Positions 10,221 to 18,862 are shown, numbered from the stretch's first letter. The stretch is 48,796 nucleotides of DNA from Holophagae bacterium (GCA_030429565.1 JAUIFE010000041.1:1-48796), one strand, 5' to 3'. Numbers and translations are program-made. The notes: generated by a model not told the origin, from the sequence alone.

Positions 10221-10243
10221 TTCAGAGGTGTTTCGCCTCTGAA
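10221..10243. promoter_or_regulatory. Perfect inverted repeat between divergent pspA and HTH-regulator genes
   Basis: TTCAGAGG and CCTCTGAA form a perfect 8-base inverted repeat with a 7-base spacer. It lies 131 bases from the pspA start and 51 bases before the regulator start. It could be an operator for the neighbouring HTH protein or an RNA hairpin in the leader; no T-tract follows, so it is not a terminator. Confidence 0.4.
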
Positions 10244-10294
10244 CTGGGTGAGCAAACGGCGGAAATTTTAGGCTTTGCGGCGAGGGGAGAGGGG

Positions 10295-11053
10295 ATGTCG
10301 GAGACGGTTGCCTTGGTTGATGCGCTCAAACGCGTGTTGCGCTCGCAGAAAATCACCTATGCCGATTTGGCCAAACAACTCGACTTAAGTGAGTCGAGTG
10401 TGAAGCGCTGTTTTGCCCAGCACCAGTTCACCCTGGATCGCTTCGAGCAAATTTGTCAGGTCGCCGGTGTGCAGATGGCGGAACTGGCGGCTCAGGCTGC
10501 CGGTGGTCGCGAGGCGATTACCCAGTTGACGGAAGAACAGGAAGAAGAACTGGTCCGCGACGAAAAGCTACTGCTGACGACGATGTTGGTGTTAAACCAC
10601 TGGACGGTGGCAGAAATTAGCGACTACTACTTAATAGAGGAAAACGAATTGCTGCGGCGTTTGCTGAAGCTGGATCAATTAAAGATGATCGAGTTGTTGC
10701 CAGGGAACCGCATTCGCGCCAAGGTGGGTCGCCACTTTTCGTGGCGTGCCGATGGACCGGTGCAGCAATACTTTGCGCGCCATATGCGTGACGACTTCAT
10801 GGACAACGATTTCAGTGACGCGTTGGCTCACAAGCGGTTTATGGGCGCGTTGTTGTCGGGGCAGAGTTTGGTGGTGATGCGACGGGCGATCGATCAACTC
10901 GTTGTTAAGCTGGATGAACTGATTCAGGCCGACACGGTCTTGCCGCTTGAGGAGAAATACGGCGTGGCGGCAATGTTTGCGATTCGCCCTTGGGAAGTGC
11001 CGGCCTTTCGCGCCATGCGACGCCACCCGGAACGACACTACGAATGTGATTGA
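10295..11053 (+). CDS. XRE-family helix-turn-helix transcriptional regulator
   Basis: The protein has 252 residues. The N-terminus (about 5-65) is a Cro/C1-type HTH: ITYADLAKQLDLSESSVKRC is a clear helix-turn-helix, followed by a helix with FTLDRFEQICQVAG. The remaining ~180 residues are mixed helix and probably form a ligand or dimerisation domain (a LVLNHWTVAEISDYYLIEE stretch at about 103-121 may be a second HTH-like fold). The frame is open further upstream to about 10010, but the ATG at 10295 follows a GAGGGGAG sequence and begins at the HTH, so it is preferred. It is divergent from pspA, suggesting control of that unit or itself. Its last 16 bases overlap the 3' end of the opposing gene. 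Confidence 0.8.
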   Translation: MSETVALVDALKRVLRSQKITYADLAKQLDLSESSVKRCFAQHQFTLDRFEQICQVAGVQMAELAAQAAGGREAITQLTEEQEEELVRDEKLLLTTMLVLNHWTVAEISDYYLIEENELLRRLLKLDQLKMIELLPGNRIRAKVGRHFSWRADGPVQQYFARHMRDDFMDNDFSDALAHKRFMGALLSGQSLVVMRRAIDQLVVKLDELIQADTVLPLEEKYGVAAMFAIRPWEVPAFRAMRRHPERHYECD

Positions 11054-11526
11054 GACGGCGGCTTAGCCGCGTTAGGTGCCGCCTCAGTTAGCTCGCGAGC
11101 CAAAGCTGCAGCGATACGCCGGACGGTGGCTTCACCGCCGCGTGTTTCATACGAGATCGCGTTAATGCCCCAGCCATCGTGGAACAGGTTGATTTTTTGA
11201 TCCTCGATTTGAAAGACGCAGACTCGTTGATCGAGACCGGCTCCGTTGGCGATCACGGTGGCGTTAAATTTCGTCTGAATGAAGGTCATCAACCAGTCGA
11301 AATCCTCCCAACTCGGTCGGGCGTTAACCTCGACTTCGAGGCGGCCGTTCGATAAGGTTACCTCATTAACCACGGGGTAAGCAGTCAAGGCGCGGTCGTG
11401 GCGCGGTAATAGGCGGCCATTAAATCGCATAAATCCTGTTCCTGCACGTTGCGATGCCTTGATGAGGTAGGTTTTGGTGAAGGTTTGTCGTAAAGCCTTG
11501 TGGCCTTTGCGCCTGAAGAACGACAT
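11038..11526 (-). CDS. Hypothetical protein, possibly a frameshifted gene
   Basis: The frame gives 162 residues; no family was recognised. The C-terminal two thirds (from about residue 45) look like a genuine soluble alpha/beta domain (LSNGRLEVEVNARPSWEDFD, then QIEDQKINLFHDGWGINAIS). The first ~45 residues are less convincing: another frame reads RNVQEQDLCDLMAAYYRA over 11400-11450, and that frame is open back to about 11680 with a protein-like stretch (TFLATHATFFDDGSDFQVF). The ATG at 11526 has AAGGA directly against it, which is poor spacing. The gene may therefore start further upstream and carry one or more frameshifts. It converges with the HTH regulator with a 16-base 3' overlap. Confidence 0.5.
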   Translation of the reverse strand: MSFFRRKGHKALRQTFTKTYLIKASQRAGTGFMRFNGRLLPRHDRALTAYPVVNEVTLSNGRLEVEVNARPSWEDFDWLMTFIQTKFNATVIANGAGLDQRVCVFQIEDQKINLFHDGWGINAISYETRGGEATVRRIAAALARELTEAAPNAAKPPSQSHS

Positions 11527-11681
11527 TCCTTGAGGATATGTTCGATAATGTTGTGGAACACCTGGAAATCAGAGCCGTCGTCAAAAAAGGTGGCGTGGGT
11601 CGCCAAGAAGGTCGTGCCTTGTGCCGACCCCGCCGTCGAACCTGTGCAGGCCCGCTTCTGCAGAGACGTGCAGCCTGAGGC

Positions 11682-13163
11682 TTAATTGCCGCGCGGGCTT
11701 TCAATAACGATGCCGCCGTTGCCGTCATTGCCGCGATCATGGCGCGTCGGCCGTTCCGGCAGGGTGATTTCCGGGGCTTGAACCACGCGGCGCGTGGTGG
11801 CGTCCTCGTCAATTAAAACGCGACCGTGAATGAACAGTGGATCGCGGCTGAAAAACACCGAGCCACGTTCAATGTGCAAGTCGTTGAGGCGCATTTTGGC
11901 GCTAATCAGGCTGCCCACCGGAATAACCGGCAAATTGGCTTCAACCTGAATGCGGTCGTATTGGCTGTCAATAATGCGGTATTCCAGCGTGTGTTTGGGG
12001 GTTTCGATCACCAAATACAAACCGGCAAGGCCGGGCGGCAGTTTTTTGACCACCAGGGTGTTGTCTAAATCGTCGTCGGGCGCTTCGGTGCGAAACTGTC
12101 CCAACGAGACCAGCGGGGTAAAGGCGTCACGGCTCGTGTTTTCGGTGCGGCCGATGGTGAGATCGCCGAATCGTTGCGACACGCTTTGTGTATAAATGGT
12201 GCCGCCGCTGGACAAACGTTCGATGGGGTTTTTTTGCGTGACGGTTTGGTCGTTGTCAAGCAGACGATCGTTGATGGTGGCGCCGTGGGCTTCCATCGTG
12301 CCGGTCCACGCGCCGGCATCGCTGTAGTAAACAGCGATGCGGCCGCCGCCTTGACCCTGTTGCGAGGCAAGACCGCGTGCAGAAGCGTCGATAAGGCCGC
12401 CACCCTTGAGAATTTGCGTGTTGATCCAAACGGCACCGTTGCTGGGTACCTGGTCGGCGTTGACGGCGGCGACAATCTTGCCGTCGATGATCAATTCGCG
12501 GCAATCGATTCGAATCGATTTACGCATGCCGCCGGCGACAAAAGGTTCGGCAAAACTGCCGTGGGTCGGGTTGGCGAAGACAATTTGGTCGCGGTCGACC
12601 AAGGCGCCTTGGCCGCCGAAACTGCCGGGAATCGAGGGGTCCTCGTAAGCTTCATTGCCCCATTGCAGGGGGAGTTGTTGGCGGCCACCTTCGACGACGC
12701 AGCCACTGCTAATCAGTAAACGATCGGTTTGAATATAATCGGCGGAAAGGGTGCTTTCACCGTAGAGTTCGATGGTGCGCGCTTTGAGTACGGGGGCTTG
12801 TGGCAGGGCCGGCGGTCGCGTTGGTTCGGCCGTACCTTGACCGTAAACCTTAAGGCGGGCATTGTGCAGGGCCAAATATTCAAGTGCCACATCGCCGCGA
12901 ATGGTAAGCGAACGGTTTTCCAAAATAAGTTGGTGGGTGTCTTCCAGCGCATGGATGTCGGCGCTACCCCCCATTTGTTTGACACCGCCGGGAAAGGGAA
13001 GGGCGACGGCGGTCCGGTTATTCTGTGCCGCGACCAACAAGCAAGCGGCAATCATAAAACCCAGGGTCGTCCGCCACAAACGCGGACGGAAAAAAGCACG
13101 GTCGGCACTCGTGGAACCCAGAGCGTGCGACGATACAGCACGAACAGCAAGCAGCGAGGTCAA
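11682..13163 (-). CDS. Secreted beta-helix-like protein of unknown function
   Basis: The protein has about 493 residues. A long basic N-region leads to a hydrophobic core (LGFMIAACLLVAA, about 34-46), consistent with a Sec signal or anchor. The rest is rich in short repeated strands, Asn, Gly and Thr turns (NRSLTIRGDVALEYLAL, ARTIELYGESTLSADYI, CRELIIDGKIVAAVN, GGGRIAVYYSDAG), the look of right-handed beta-helix surface proteins. No catalytic site is evident. The chosen start is a TTG at 13163 with AGGAG seven bases upstream; the ATG at 13055 inside the hydrophobic segment is an alternative and would give a shorter signal. It lies downstream of the aminopeptidase gene on the same strand, but a terminator separates them. 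Confidence 0.7.
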   Translation of the reverse strand: MTSLLAVRAVSSHALGSTSADRAFFRPRLWRTTLGFMIAACLLVAAQNNRTAVALPFPGGVKQMGGSADIHALEDTHQLILENRSLTIRGDVALEYLALHNARLKVYGQGTAEPTRPPALPQAPVLKARTIELYGESTLSADYIQTDRLLISSGCVVEGGRQQLPLQWGNEAYEDPSIPGSFGGQGALVDRDQIVFANPTHGSFAEPFVAGGMRKSIRIDCRELIIDGKIVAAVNADQVPSNGAVWINTQILKGGGLIDASARGLASQQGQGGGRIAVYYSDAGAWTGTMEAHGATINDRLLDNDQTVTQKNPIERLSSGGTIYTQSVSQRFGDLTIGRTENTSRDAFTPLVSLGQFRTEAPDDDLDNTLVVKKLPPGLAGLYLVIETPKHTLEYRIIDSQYDRIQVEANLPVIPVGSLISAKMRLNDLHIERGSVFFSRDPLFIHGRVLIDEDATTRRVVQAPEITLPERPTRHDRGNDGNGGIVIESPRGN

Positions 13164-13340
13164 GGTCTTTCTCCTGAGCAAAAAAGCGGCGGTATCGAGT
13201 CATCAATTAATTAAAGTAGTTCATTATTAAGTGGCCGGAATCAAAAGATCAAGGTTGAGCCCGAAAATCGCGTCAACTGGAACCAAGTCCAAGAAGCCCT
13301 GAGGTGGCGATGATAAGCGGTTCGGGGAGCCGGAACACAC

Positions 13341-13373
13341 GAAAACAAAAAGGCGGAGCGCTTGGCTCCGCCT
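13341..13373 (-). terminator. Intrinsic terminator of the aminopeptidase gene
   Basis: AGGCGGAGC and GCTCCGCCT form a perfect 9-base stem (13351-13373) with a 5-base loop. On the minus strand it is followed by a T-rich tract (complement of 13341-13350). It sits 35 bases after the stop of the M17 aminopeptidase gene. Confidence 0.85.
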
Positions 13374-13407
13374 CACAGTTGCATCTTACGGGTTTTTCGA
13401 AAAAAAG

Positions 13408-14856
13408 TTACGACATTCGCAACATTGCGCCGTAGCCGGCGCGAACACCAATGCCGGTACCGCCGGCTGGATTGACTTCGTCGCCTTTTTCGAAGATGGC
13501 GGCGGCGATGTCACAGTGGGCCCATTGGAAGTCGCCGGCAAAGCGCTCCAAGAACAGACCGGCGGTGATGGTGCCGCCCCAACGCACGCTGCTGATGTTG
13601 GAAATATCGGCAACTTGGCTCTTGAGTAATTCCTTGTACTCTTCCACCAAAGGCAGTTCCCAGAACGGTTCGCCGTATTCTTGACCGCCGTCGATGATGG
13701 CTTGCACCAACTCGGGGTGGTTGCCCATCACGGCACAGATCTTGGGACCGAGCGCGACCAAGCAGGCACCGGTCAGGGTGGCGAAGTCGATGACGTAATC
13801 GGGGTTGTAGTTTTTGGCATAGGTCAAAGCGTCGGCGAGAATCAGGCGACCCTCGGCGTCGGTGTTGTTAATTTCAATGGTGACCCCGGAAAGCGAGGTA
13901 ACCACGTCGCTGGGGCGGGTCGCTTTGCCGCTGGGCATGTTTTCGACGGAGGGGACCAACCCGACCACGCGGTGCGGGAACTTGAGGTCGCGCAGCACGG
14001 ACATAATACCGAAAACGGTGGCACCGCCGCCCATGTCGCCTTTCATTTCGGCCATGGCGTTGCTGGGTTTGAGCGAGAGCCCGCCGCTGTCGAAGGTGAC
14101 CGCTTTGCCTACGAGGGCGAAGGTTTTGTCGGACCCGCCTTCGGGTTCGTATTCCATGATGATCAACTTGCCCGGCTCTTCGCTACCTTGGGAAACGGAA
14201 AGCAAGCTGCCCATGCCCATGTCGCGCATGGTGTCTTCTTCAAGCACGCTGAACACAAAGCCGCGATCTTCGGCCCACGCTTTGGCGGTGTCGGCCAGCT
14301 TGGTGGGATTCAACAAGTTAGCGGGCATTTGGTAAAGGTCGCGCGCGCGGTTGGTGCCGTCGCACAGGGCCTTGGTCTGGCGCACCAGCTCGGCGACGTC
14401 TTCGCTTGCATGGACGGTTACCTGGTCCAGCGTTTTAGGCAGCTTGTCCTTGTCGGATTTAAGTGCGGTGTACTGGTAGCTGCCGAGGAACAACCCTTCG
14501 AGCACGGCTTTGGCGGCGCTGCCTTCGAGCCCGTCCAGGCTGATAACCACTTCGGAAAAGCCTTTGCCGCGCAGACTCTTCCAGGCGGAAGCCGTGGCGC
14601 GGCGCAATTGATGGTCTTTTTCAATCTTTTCACCGACATTAAAGAAGAAGACGCGTTGGACGGCAAACCCAGTTGGGTTTAAGTGGTAATAAGTGCCGCC
14701 GAAACTTTTGCCGAACTCCTCGCTTTCCACCAGGGGTTTGAGGTGTTCGCCCAATTGGGCGGGGCCGTTGAGCAAGGTACCGTCTTTGGTGGCCAGCACC
14801 AGCAGGCAGCGGCCGGCGACGCCGGTTAGGTCTTCTTTTACTACATCAATATTCAT
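13408..14856 (-). CDS. pepA: Leucyl aminopeptidase, peptidase family M17
   Basis: The 482-residue protein has the M17 layout: a variable N-terminal alpha/beta domain (about 1-160) and a C-terminal catalytic domain. The two-metal site is intact. GKAVTFDSGGLSLKP and the following EMKGDMGGGA supply the Lys and Asp ligands, and NTDAEGRL (Asp333, Glu335) is the family signature. M17 enzymes are cytosolic, usually hexameric, and remove N-terminal residues from peptides in protein turnover; some also bind DNA. No signal peptide is present. AAAGGAGC just before the ATG fixes the start. The gene appears to be a single transcription unit ending at the terminator at 13341-13373. Confidence 0.93.
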   Translation of the reverse strand: MNIDVVKEDLTGVAGRCLLVLATKDGTLLNGPAQLGEHLKPLVESEEFGKSFGGTYYHLNPTGFAVQRVFFFNVGEKIEKDHQLRRATASAWKSLRGKGFSEVVISLDGLEGSAAKAVLEGLFLGSYQYTALKSDKDKLPKTLDQVTVHASEDVAELVRQTKALCDGTNRARDLYQMPANLLNPTKLADTAKAWAEDRGFVFSVLEEDTMRDMGMGSLLSVSQGSEEPGKLIIMEYEPEGGSDKTFALVGKAVTFDSGGLSLKPSNAMAEMKGDMGGGATVFGIMSVLRDLKFPHRVVGLVPSVENMPSGKATRPSDVVTSLSGVTIEINNTDAEGRLILADALTYAKNYNPDYVIDFATLTGACLVALGPKICAVMGNHPELVQAIIDGGQEYGEPFWELPLVEEYKELLKSQVADISNISSVRWGGTITAGLFLERFAGDFQWAHCDIAAAIFEKGDEVNPAGGTGIGVRAGYGAMLRMS

Positions 14857-15360
14857 GCGCGCTCCTTTGCGTTAAACGAAAACGCTTGCCGAACCTTGTC
14901 GGAACCAAACGCATCTTCGCTTCGAATCGAATAGGCCCATCATAGCCGAAGCGCCGGCTGTCCACAATGGTCGGGCGGCGCTCTTTTAAGGCCTTTTGTG
15001 CTATGGTTAAAGCGTTGAAAAAGTTAGGTTTATCTAGGTGTTCCGGTCGGCGGTACAGACAGCACCGACGGTCGTCATGGATCAAGGCTTCTTTTTGGGC
15101 AACGAGTGACGCCTTTGTGAATCTTTGGGTTCTCTGTTTTCTTGTGATTTTTTGTATATTTTCGCCGGGCAGTTGCCGATACGCTCTACATATCCACGAT
15201 TTGTTTTTGCCGACGGGCGCCATCGGTTTGGTTGTTTGGCGGTGCCGATGAATTAATCGCGCCGGCGGGGAGCGCTCGCTTTGACGGGGCTAAGCCGGGG
15301 TGCGCACGCCGTTGGTGAGGCTTGTTTCAGCGCGTTATTTTCTTTGAACCGGAGGGTTCC
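14857..15360. other. Intergenic region between divergent genes
   Basis: This 504-base gap should contain the minus-strand promoter of the aminopeptidase and the plus-strand promoter of the sialidase-fold gene. An A/T-rich stretch around 15120-15165 (with TATATT near 15157) is the best plus-strand promoter candidate. An open frame at 14967-15251 has no ribosome-binding site and unnatural composition and is rejected. AGCCGGGGTGC near 15293-15303 recurs near 42921-42931. Confidence 0.45.
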
Positions 15361-17397
15361 ATGCGACGACTCGCATTTTGCTTTTTTCTCATGAGTGGTT
15401 GGATTTGTGTGGCACAGCGGCCCGATCTCAATCCACTCGGTGCCGACCGGCGTGTGGACTACAACGATCTTTACCAGCGTTCCGAGCAGGCCGGCATTCC
15501 TTGGGACGACCGCAATCTCACCTTAACCCAGGAACGCCTAGCTCTGTTGCCCGCTGACGATTTGGAGGACAAACAGCAGGTACCCCTGTTCTACCGCGCG
15601 CTGTTGCGCGAACGTTTTCCCGACTTCTTGACGAGTGGTCCCTGTCAGTATCCGCGGTCCGCACCTGAGCAATTCCATTTTGAGTTCGGCAAGATCCAAC
15701 GCAGTTTCGACAAAAACGGGGCACCGCTTGAAAAAGGCGGCGGCGACTTGGAACTCAACGGTGAGCGCAACATTTCGGGTGATGATTATGGTGCCGAATC
15801 GGCGATTGCGGTGAATCCGGTTAACACGCAGCAAATTGTGGTGGGATTAAACGGTCAATCTGGCCAATACCACTACTTCTCCACCGACGGTGGCACAACC
15901 TGGTCCCTGTCACAGGGCGCCGATCCTTTGCCGAGTTCCTGTTGCGACCCAACCGTCGGCTGGTCGCCCGACGGAACCTATGCTTACGCGGCGACGCTGG
16001 GCAACTTCAGCGTTCAAAGTGGTGTGTTCTTTTACCGCAGCGACGACGGCGGTGCTAGTTGGTCGCAGACGGCGGCGCTGTCGACAGGCAACGGCGAGGA
16101 CAAAGAATACCTGCATGTGGATCACTACAACTGCGGCATTAACCCCCATTGTGGCAACATTTACGTTTCCTGGCATATCGCCAACACGATTCGTCTGGCC
16201 CGTTCAACCGACAACGGCGCCACCTTTCAAACCTTTGTGCAACCCGACGGTAATTCGGCCATTGGCAGCGATATTACCAGCGATCAAAACGGTCAGGTAT
16301 TCCACGTATGGCCGAATTTCGGCACCCGGCAAATCATGTTCTCTGCCTCAACGGATGGCGGGCAAACCTTTGGTTCACGTCAAGTTATCGACGAGACCAA
16401 TGCGTCCTTTACCTACTCGATTCCCTCGTTTGACGTGCGCTTGGCTTTTGTCCACGTCTCGGCCGTCACCGATCTCACCGGTAGCGCCTACCACAATCGC
16501 ATGTACGTTTGCTGGAATGACAGCTCTTTGGCCGGCGGTGGCGGTGTGAGTGTGGTGAAGGTGGCGCGCTCAGACGACGGTGGCCAAAGCTGGCAATTCT
16601 CCGTGCCGCACGGTGACAGTGACGCCTTTGATACCGATCGCTTTAACCCGTGGATGGACGTCGACGACAATGGCTGGGTACACGTGGTTTATTACGATAC
16701 CCGCAATGACAGCACGCGCCGCAACGCGGATATGTACCACAGCCTTTCTAAGGACGGCGGCGTGACCTGGGCGGCGGCGGTGCGCCTGACAAGTGTTAGT
16801 TCGGAGCGCATTGGCGACAGTTTTCAATGGGGCGATTACAACGGTCTCGCCATTGTTGACGGCCAGGTGCGTCCCATTTGGACCGATAATCGCCCCAACC
16901 AGGGCGTGCGTGGCTACACATTGGAAGCCCGTGTTTTGGGTGGCGAGGACCCCAACTTCACGCCGCAACTTTCCAACAGCGATCCGCAATCTCTGTGTGC
17001 CGGAATGACGACCGAGCCGGTGCAAGTATCAGCGGTGTTGACCGGTGGTTTTAATCAACCGATTACCTACAGCTTCGACCCCGAGTTGCCCGACGGCTTT
17101 ACGGCAATTTTTTCGGAGAACCCGGTTGCGGCAGAAGCTGAGACCACGCTGACTTTAGAAACCAGCGACTTTACCGCGCCCGGTGATTACGCCTTGCGGT
17201 TGGTGGGTAGCAGTGCCGGTTTAGTACGCGACCTAACCTTTAACGTAACGATTGGCGCCGGAATTGGGCCGGTGCGCATTTTGTGGCGCGACGAGGCCAA
17301 TTTCGATGAAGCCTTCGATTTTGACGGCAACAGCGTGATCGACGTGCTCGACCTGGTGAACGGGATAAACGCCTGTCGGGTAGCAGCGCCGAAATAA
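15361..17397 (+). CDS. Secreted sialidase-fold (BNR/Asp-box) protein with dockerin-like C-terminus
   Basis: The protein has 678 residues. The start MRRLAFCFFLMSGWICVAQ is a Sec signal peptide; GGAGG lies 6 bases before this ATG. Six Asp-box motifs (S-x-D-x-G-x-T/S-W/F) are seen at about 175 (STDGGTTWS), 227 (SDDGGASWS), 282 (STDNGATFQ), 330 (STDGGQTFG), 404 (SDDGGQSWQ) and 463 (SKDGGVTWA), which indicates a six-bladed beta-propeller as in exo-sialidases. An Ig-like beta domain follows (about 540-640), and the C-terminus carries a dockerin or EF-type calcium loop, DFDGNSVIDVLDLVNGINAC. Asp-boxes are structural, and the sialidase Arg triad was not confirmed, so enzymatic activity is unproven; it may only bind glycan or protein. 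The stop lies 4 bases from that of the opposing GFA gene. Confidence 0.82.
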   Translation: MRRLAFCFFLMSGWICVAQRPDLNPLGADRRVDYNDLYQRSEQAGIPWDDRNLTLTQERLALLPADDLEDKQQVPLFYRALLRERFPDFLTSGPCQYPRSAPEQFHFEFGKIQRSFDKNGAPLEKGGGDLELNGERNISGDDYGAESAIAVNPVNTQQIVVGLNGQSGQYHYFSTDGGTTWSLSQGADPLPSSCCDPTVGWSPDGTYAYAATLGNFSVQSGVFFYRSDDGGASWSQTAALSTGNGEDKEYLHVDHYNCGINPHCGNIYVSWHIANTIRLARSTDNGATFQTFVQPDGNSAIGSDITSDQNGQVFHVWPNFGTRQIMFSASTDGGQTFGSRQVIDETNASFTYSIPSFDVRLAFVHVSAVTDLTGSAYHNRMYVCWNDSSLAGGGGVSVVKVARSDDGGQSWQFSVPHGDSDAFDTDRFNPWMDVDDNGWVHVVYYDTRNDSTRRNADMYHSLSKDGGVTWAAAVRLTSVSSERIGDSFQWGDYNGLAIVDGQVRPIWTDNRPNQGVRGYTLEARVLGGEDPNFTPQLSNSDPQSLCAGMTTEPVQVSAVLTGGFNQPITYSFDPELPDGFTAIFSENPVAAEAETTLTLETSDFTAPGDYALRLVGSSAGLVRDLTFNVTIGAGIGPVRILWRDEANFDEAFDFDGNSVIDVLDLVNGINACRVAAPK

Positions 17398-17401
17398 CGA
17401 C

Positions 17402-17806
17402 TTAACCGCTGCCAAACCCTTGTGGGTGCTGCTTGCCGTCATCGGCGATCAAGGTCCAGGGCGGTTTGGAATCAACAAAAAGGTGGTGGGCTACTTTGAG
17501 GTGGTCGCCACCGCTGGTGAGCAGGCCGACGGGAATAAAGGTGTGTGTGTCGTCGTTGGTACCAGGCAACGGCGAACCGCATTGGCGGCAAAAACAGGTC
17601 AGCCAATCGTGGCCGGGTTTGTGCCAGGTTTGGATGTGATCCTGACCGCGCGTCCAAGTAAAGGCCGCGTTGGCAACAACGACGACCGCGATGCCGCCGC
17701 TTCCAGTCGCGCGTCGACAAATCGAACAATGACAGATATAAACATCGCGCAAGGCACAAGTGACCGCGAAGGCGACCGCGCCGCAATTACATTCACCCTT
17801 TGCCAT
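17402..17806 (-). CDS. GFA family (glutathione-dependent formaldehyde-activating-like) zinc protein
   Basis: The protein has 134 residues. It has the GFA/DUF636 cysteine layout: GECNCG (Cys6, Cys8), CHCSIC (Cys25, 27, 30) and CFCRQCG (Cys71, 73, 76), which bind structural and catalytic zinc. Founding members accelerate addition of formaldehyde to glutathione, but most relatives are uncharacterised, so the substrate is open. The ATG at 17806 is preferred over one 18 bases upstream because AGGAG lies 7 bases before it. It follows the LysR gene on the same strand after 66 bases, so the two may be cotranscribed. Confidence 0.85.
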   Translation of the reverse strand: MAKGECNCGAVAFAVTCALRDVYICHCSICRRATGSGGIAVVVVANAAFTWTRGQDHIQTWHKPGHDWLTCFCRQCGSPLPGTNDDTHTFIPVGLLTSGGDHLKVAHHLFVDSKPPWTLIADDGKQHPQGFGSG

Positions 17807-17872
17807 CGTGGCACTCCTTTGCATTTCTGAAGTGGCCTATTTTTGTAGCACGAGTTGTGTGGGTTTTGCGGT

Positions 17873-18742
17873 TCATTTGCCGCCTGTCGCGGCGAAGCTG
17901 TCACGGCAGACGGAAACCATAAACCGCGAAAAGGCCTGCACGCGGGCGTTGTGGCGCATGTCGCGATGGGCCAGCAGCCACAGGTTGCGGCTAGCTTGCG
18001 GGGCGGGGGCCAAACGCACCAGGTCGTCCTGTTCACGCAACCAAAAATCGGGAACCAGGGCGGCGGCGACGCCGCTTTTGGCGGCGCCAAGGTGCAAAAA
18101 AGGATCGTTGAAGCGTTGCCGTAGGGTGAAGGCGCCCAACTCAGCCGGCCACCAATAGGGTGTTTCCCGTTCATCGTCGTCGCCGCACAGCGGTTTGCAT
18201 TCGGCTTGGTGCCAGGCTTCTGCCTGTGCCTGCTGAATGGCGATTGACCACGTGACGCGTGCCAAGCGCCGACCGTGCAGGACTTCGGGCGGCTGGTCGG
18301 TGAATCGCAAGGCGACATCGGCTTCACGTTGATTGAGGTTCAAGCGGCCAACGGCGGCGGTGATGTCCAGTTGAACGGCGGGTACTTGTTGCTGGAAGGC
18401 GGCGGCCCAGGTCGGCAGCAGCGTGGCGCACAGCAGGTAAGGCGCGGTCACTCGCAAGTTGCCGGCGGGTAACTCGTCTAGGCCGGCGATGCCGCGTTCG
18501 GCGGCCAGCATGTGTTGCTGCGCCTGCTCGGCTTGGCGGCGCAGGCGTTCACCGGCGTCGGTGGCGCGGACCTTGTTGCCGTAGCGTTCGATGAGTTTCA
18601 CGCCGAGCTGTTGTTCGAGAATTTGCACGCGGCGCGCCACGGTGGTGTGGCTGACCTTGAGATGATGGCCGGCACCACTGTAGGAGCCTTGTTGCGCGGT
18701 TGCTAAAAAGTAGCGGACGTCTTCCCAGTTCATAGTCTGCAT
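17873..18742 (-). CDS. LysR family transcriptional regulator
   Basis: The 289-residue protein has a LysR winged HTH at the N-terminus (MNWEDVRYFLATAQQGSYSG, then LKVSHTTVARRVQILEQQLG and LIERYGNKVRATDAG, about 4-65) and an effector-binding domain (about 90-285) beginning GNLRVTAPYL. This subgroup resembles regulators of oxidoreductase or detoxification genes. Two in-frame ATGs (18742 and 18733) are possible and neither has a clear ribosome-binding site. It diverges from an NTF2-like gene at 18863, the usual arrangement for a LysR protein and its target, with an inverted repeat between. Confidence 0.88.
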   Translation of the reverse strand: MQTMNWEDVRYFLATAQQGSYSGAGHHLKVSHTTVARRVQILEQQLGVKLIERYGNKVRATDAGERLRRQAEQAQQHMLAAERGIAGLDELPAGNLRVTAPYLLCATLLPTWAAAFQQQVPAVQLDITAAVGRLNLNQREADVALRFTDQPPEVLHGRRLARVTWSIAIQQAQAEAWHQAECKPLCGDDDERETPYWWPAELGAFTLRQRFNDPFLHLGAAKSGVAAALVPDFWLREQDDLVRLAPAPQASRNLWLLAHRDMRHNARVQAFSRFMVSVCRDSFAATGGK

Positions 18743-18747
18743 TTTTG

Positions 18748-18781
18748 CACAGAAAGTGTTCGGCTTTGGTTATTTTCTGTG
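18748..18781. promoter_or_regulatory. Inverted repeat in the lysR / NTF2-like divergent promoter
   Basis: CACAGAAA (18748-18755) and TTTCTGTG (18774-18781) form a perfect 8-base inverted repeat with an 18-base spacer. The first arm lies 5 bases upstream of the LysR start codon, so binding there would occlude LysR transcription or translation (autoregulation). It is a candidate LysR operator by position only. Confidence 0.4.
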
Positions 18782-18862
18782 TGTTTTTGTTGGGGTTTAA
18801 TCGGGACATCGACACGACGACGATTGCTCGCCTGTCGACATTTAAATCACCAGGAGTATTCC

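Noticed and set aside
11420..11812. Minus-strand frame overlapping the end of the beta-helix-like gene
   Set aside because: It is a shadow of the secreted protein's 3' end in another frame.
14967..15251. Plus-strand open frame of 94 codons
   Set aside because: No ribosome-binding site, many rare Cys and Arg residues, and it lies inside the promoter region of two divergent genes.
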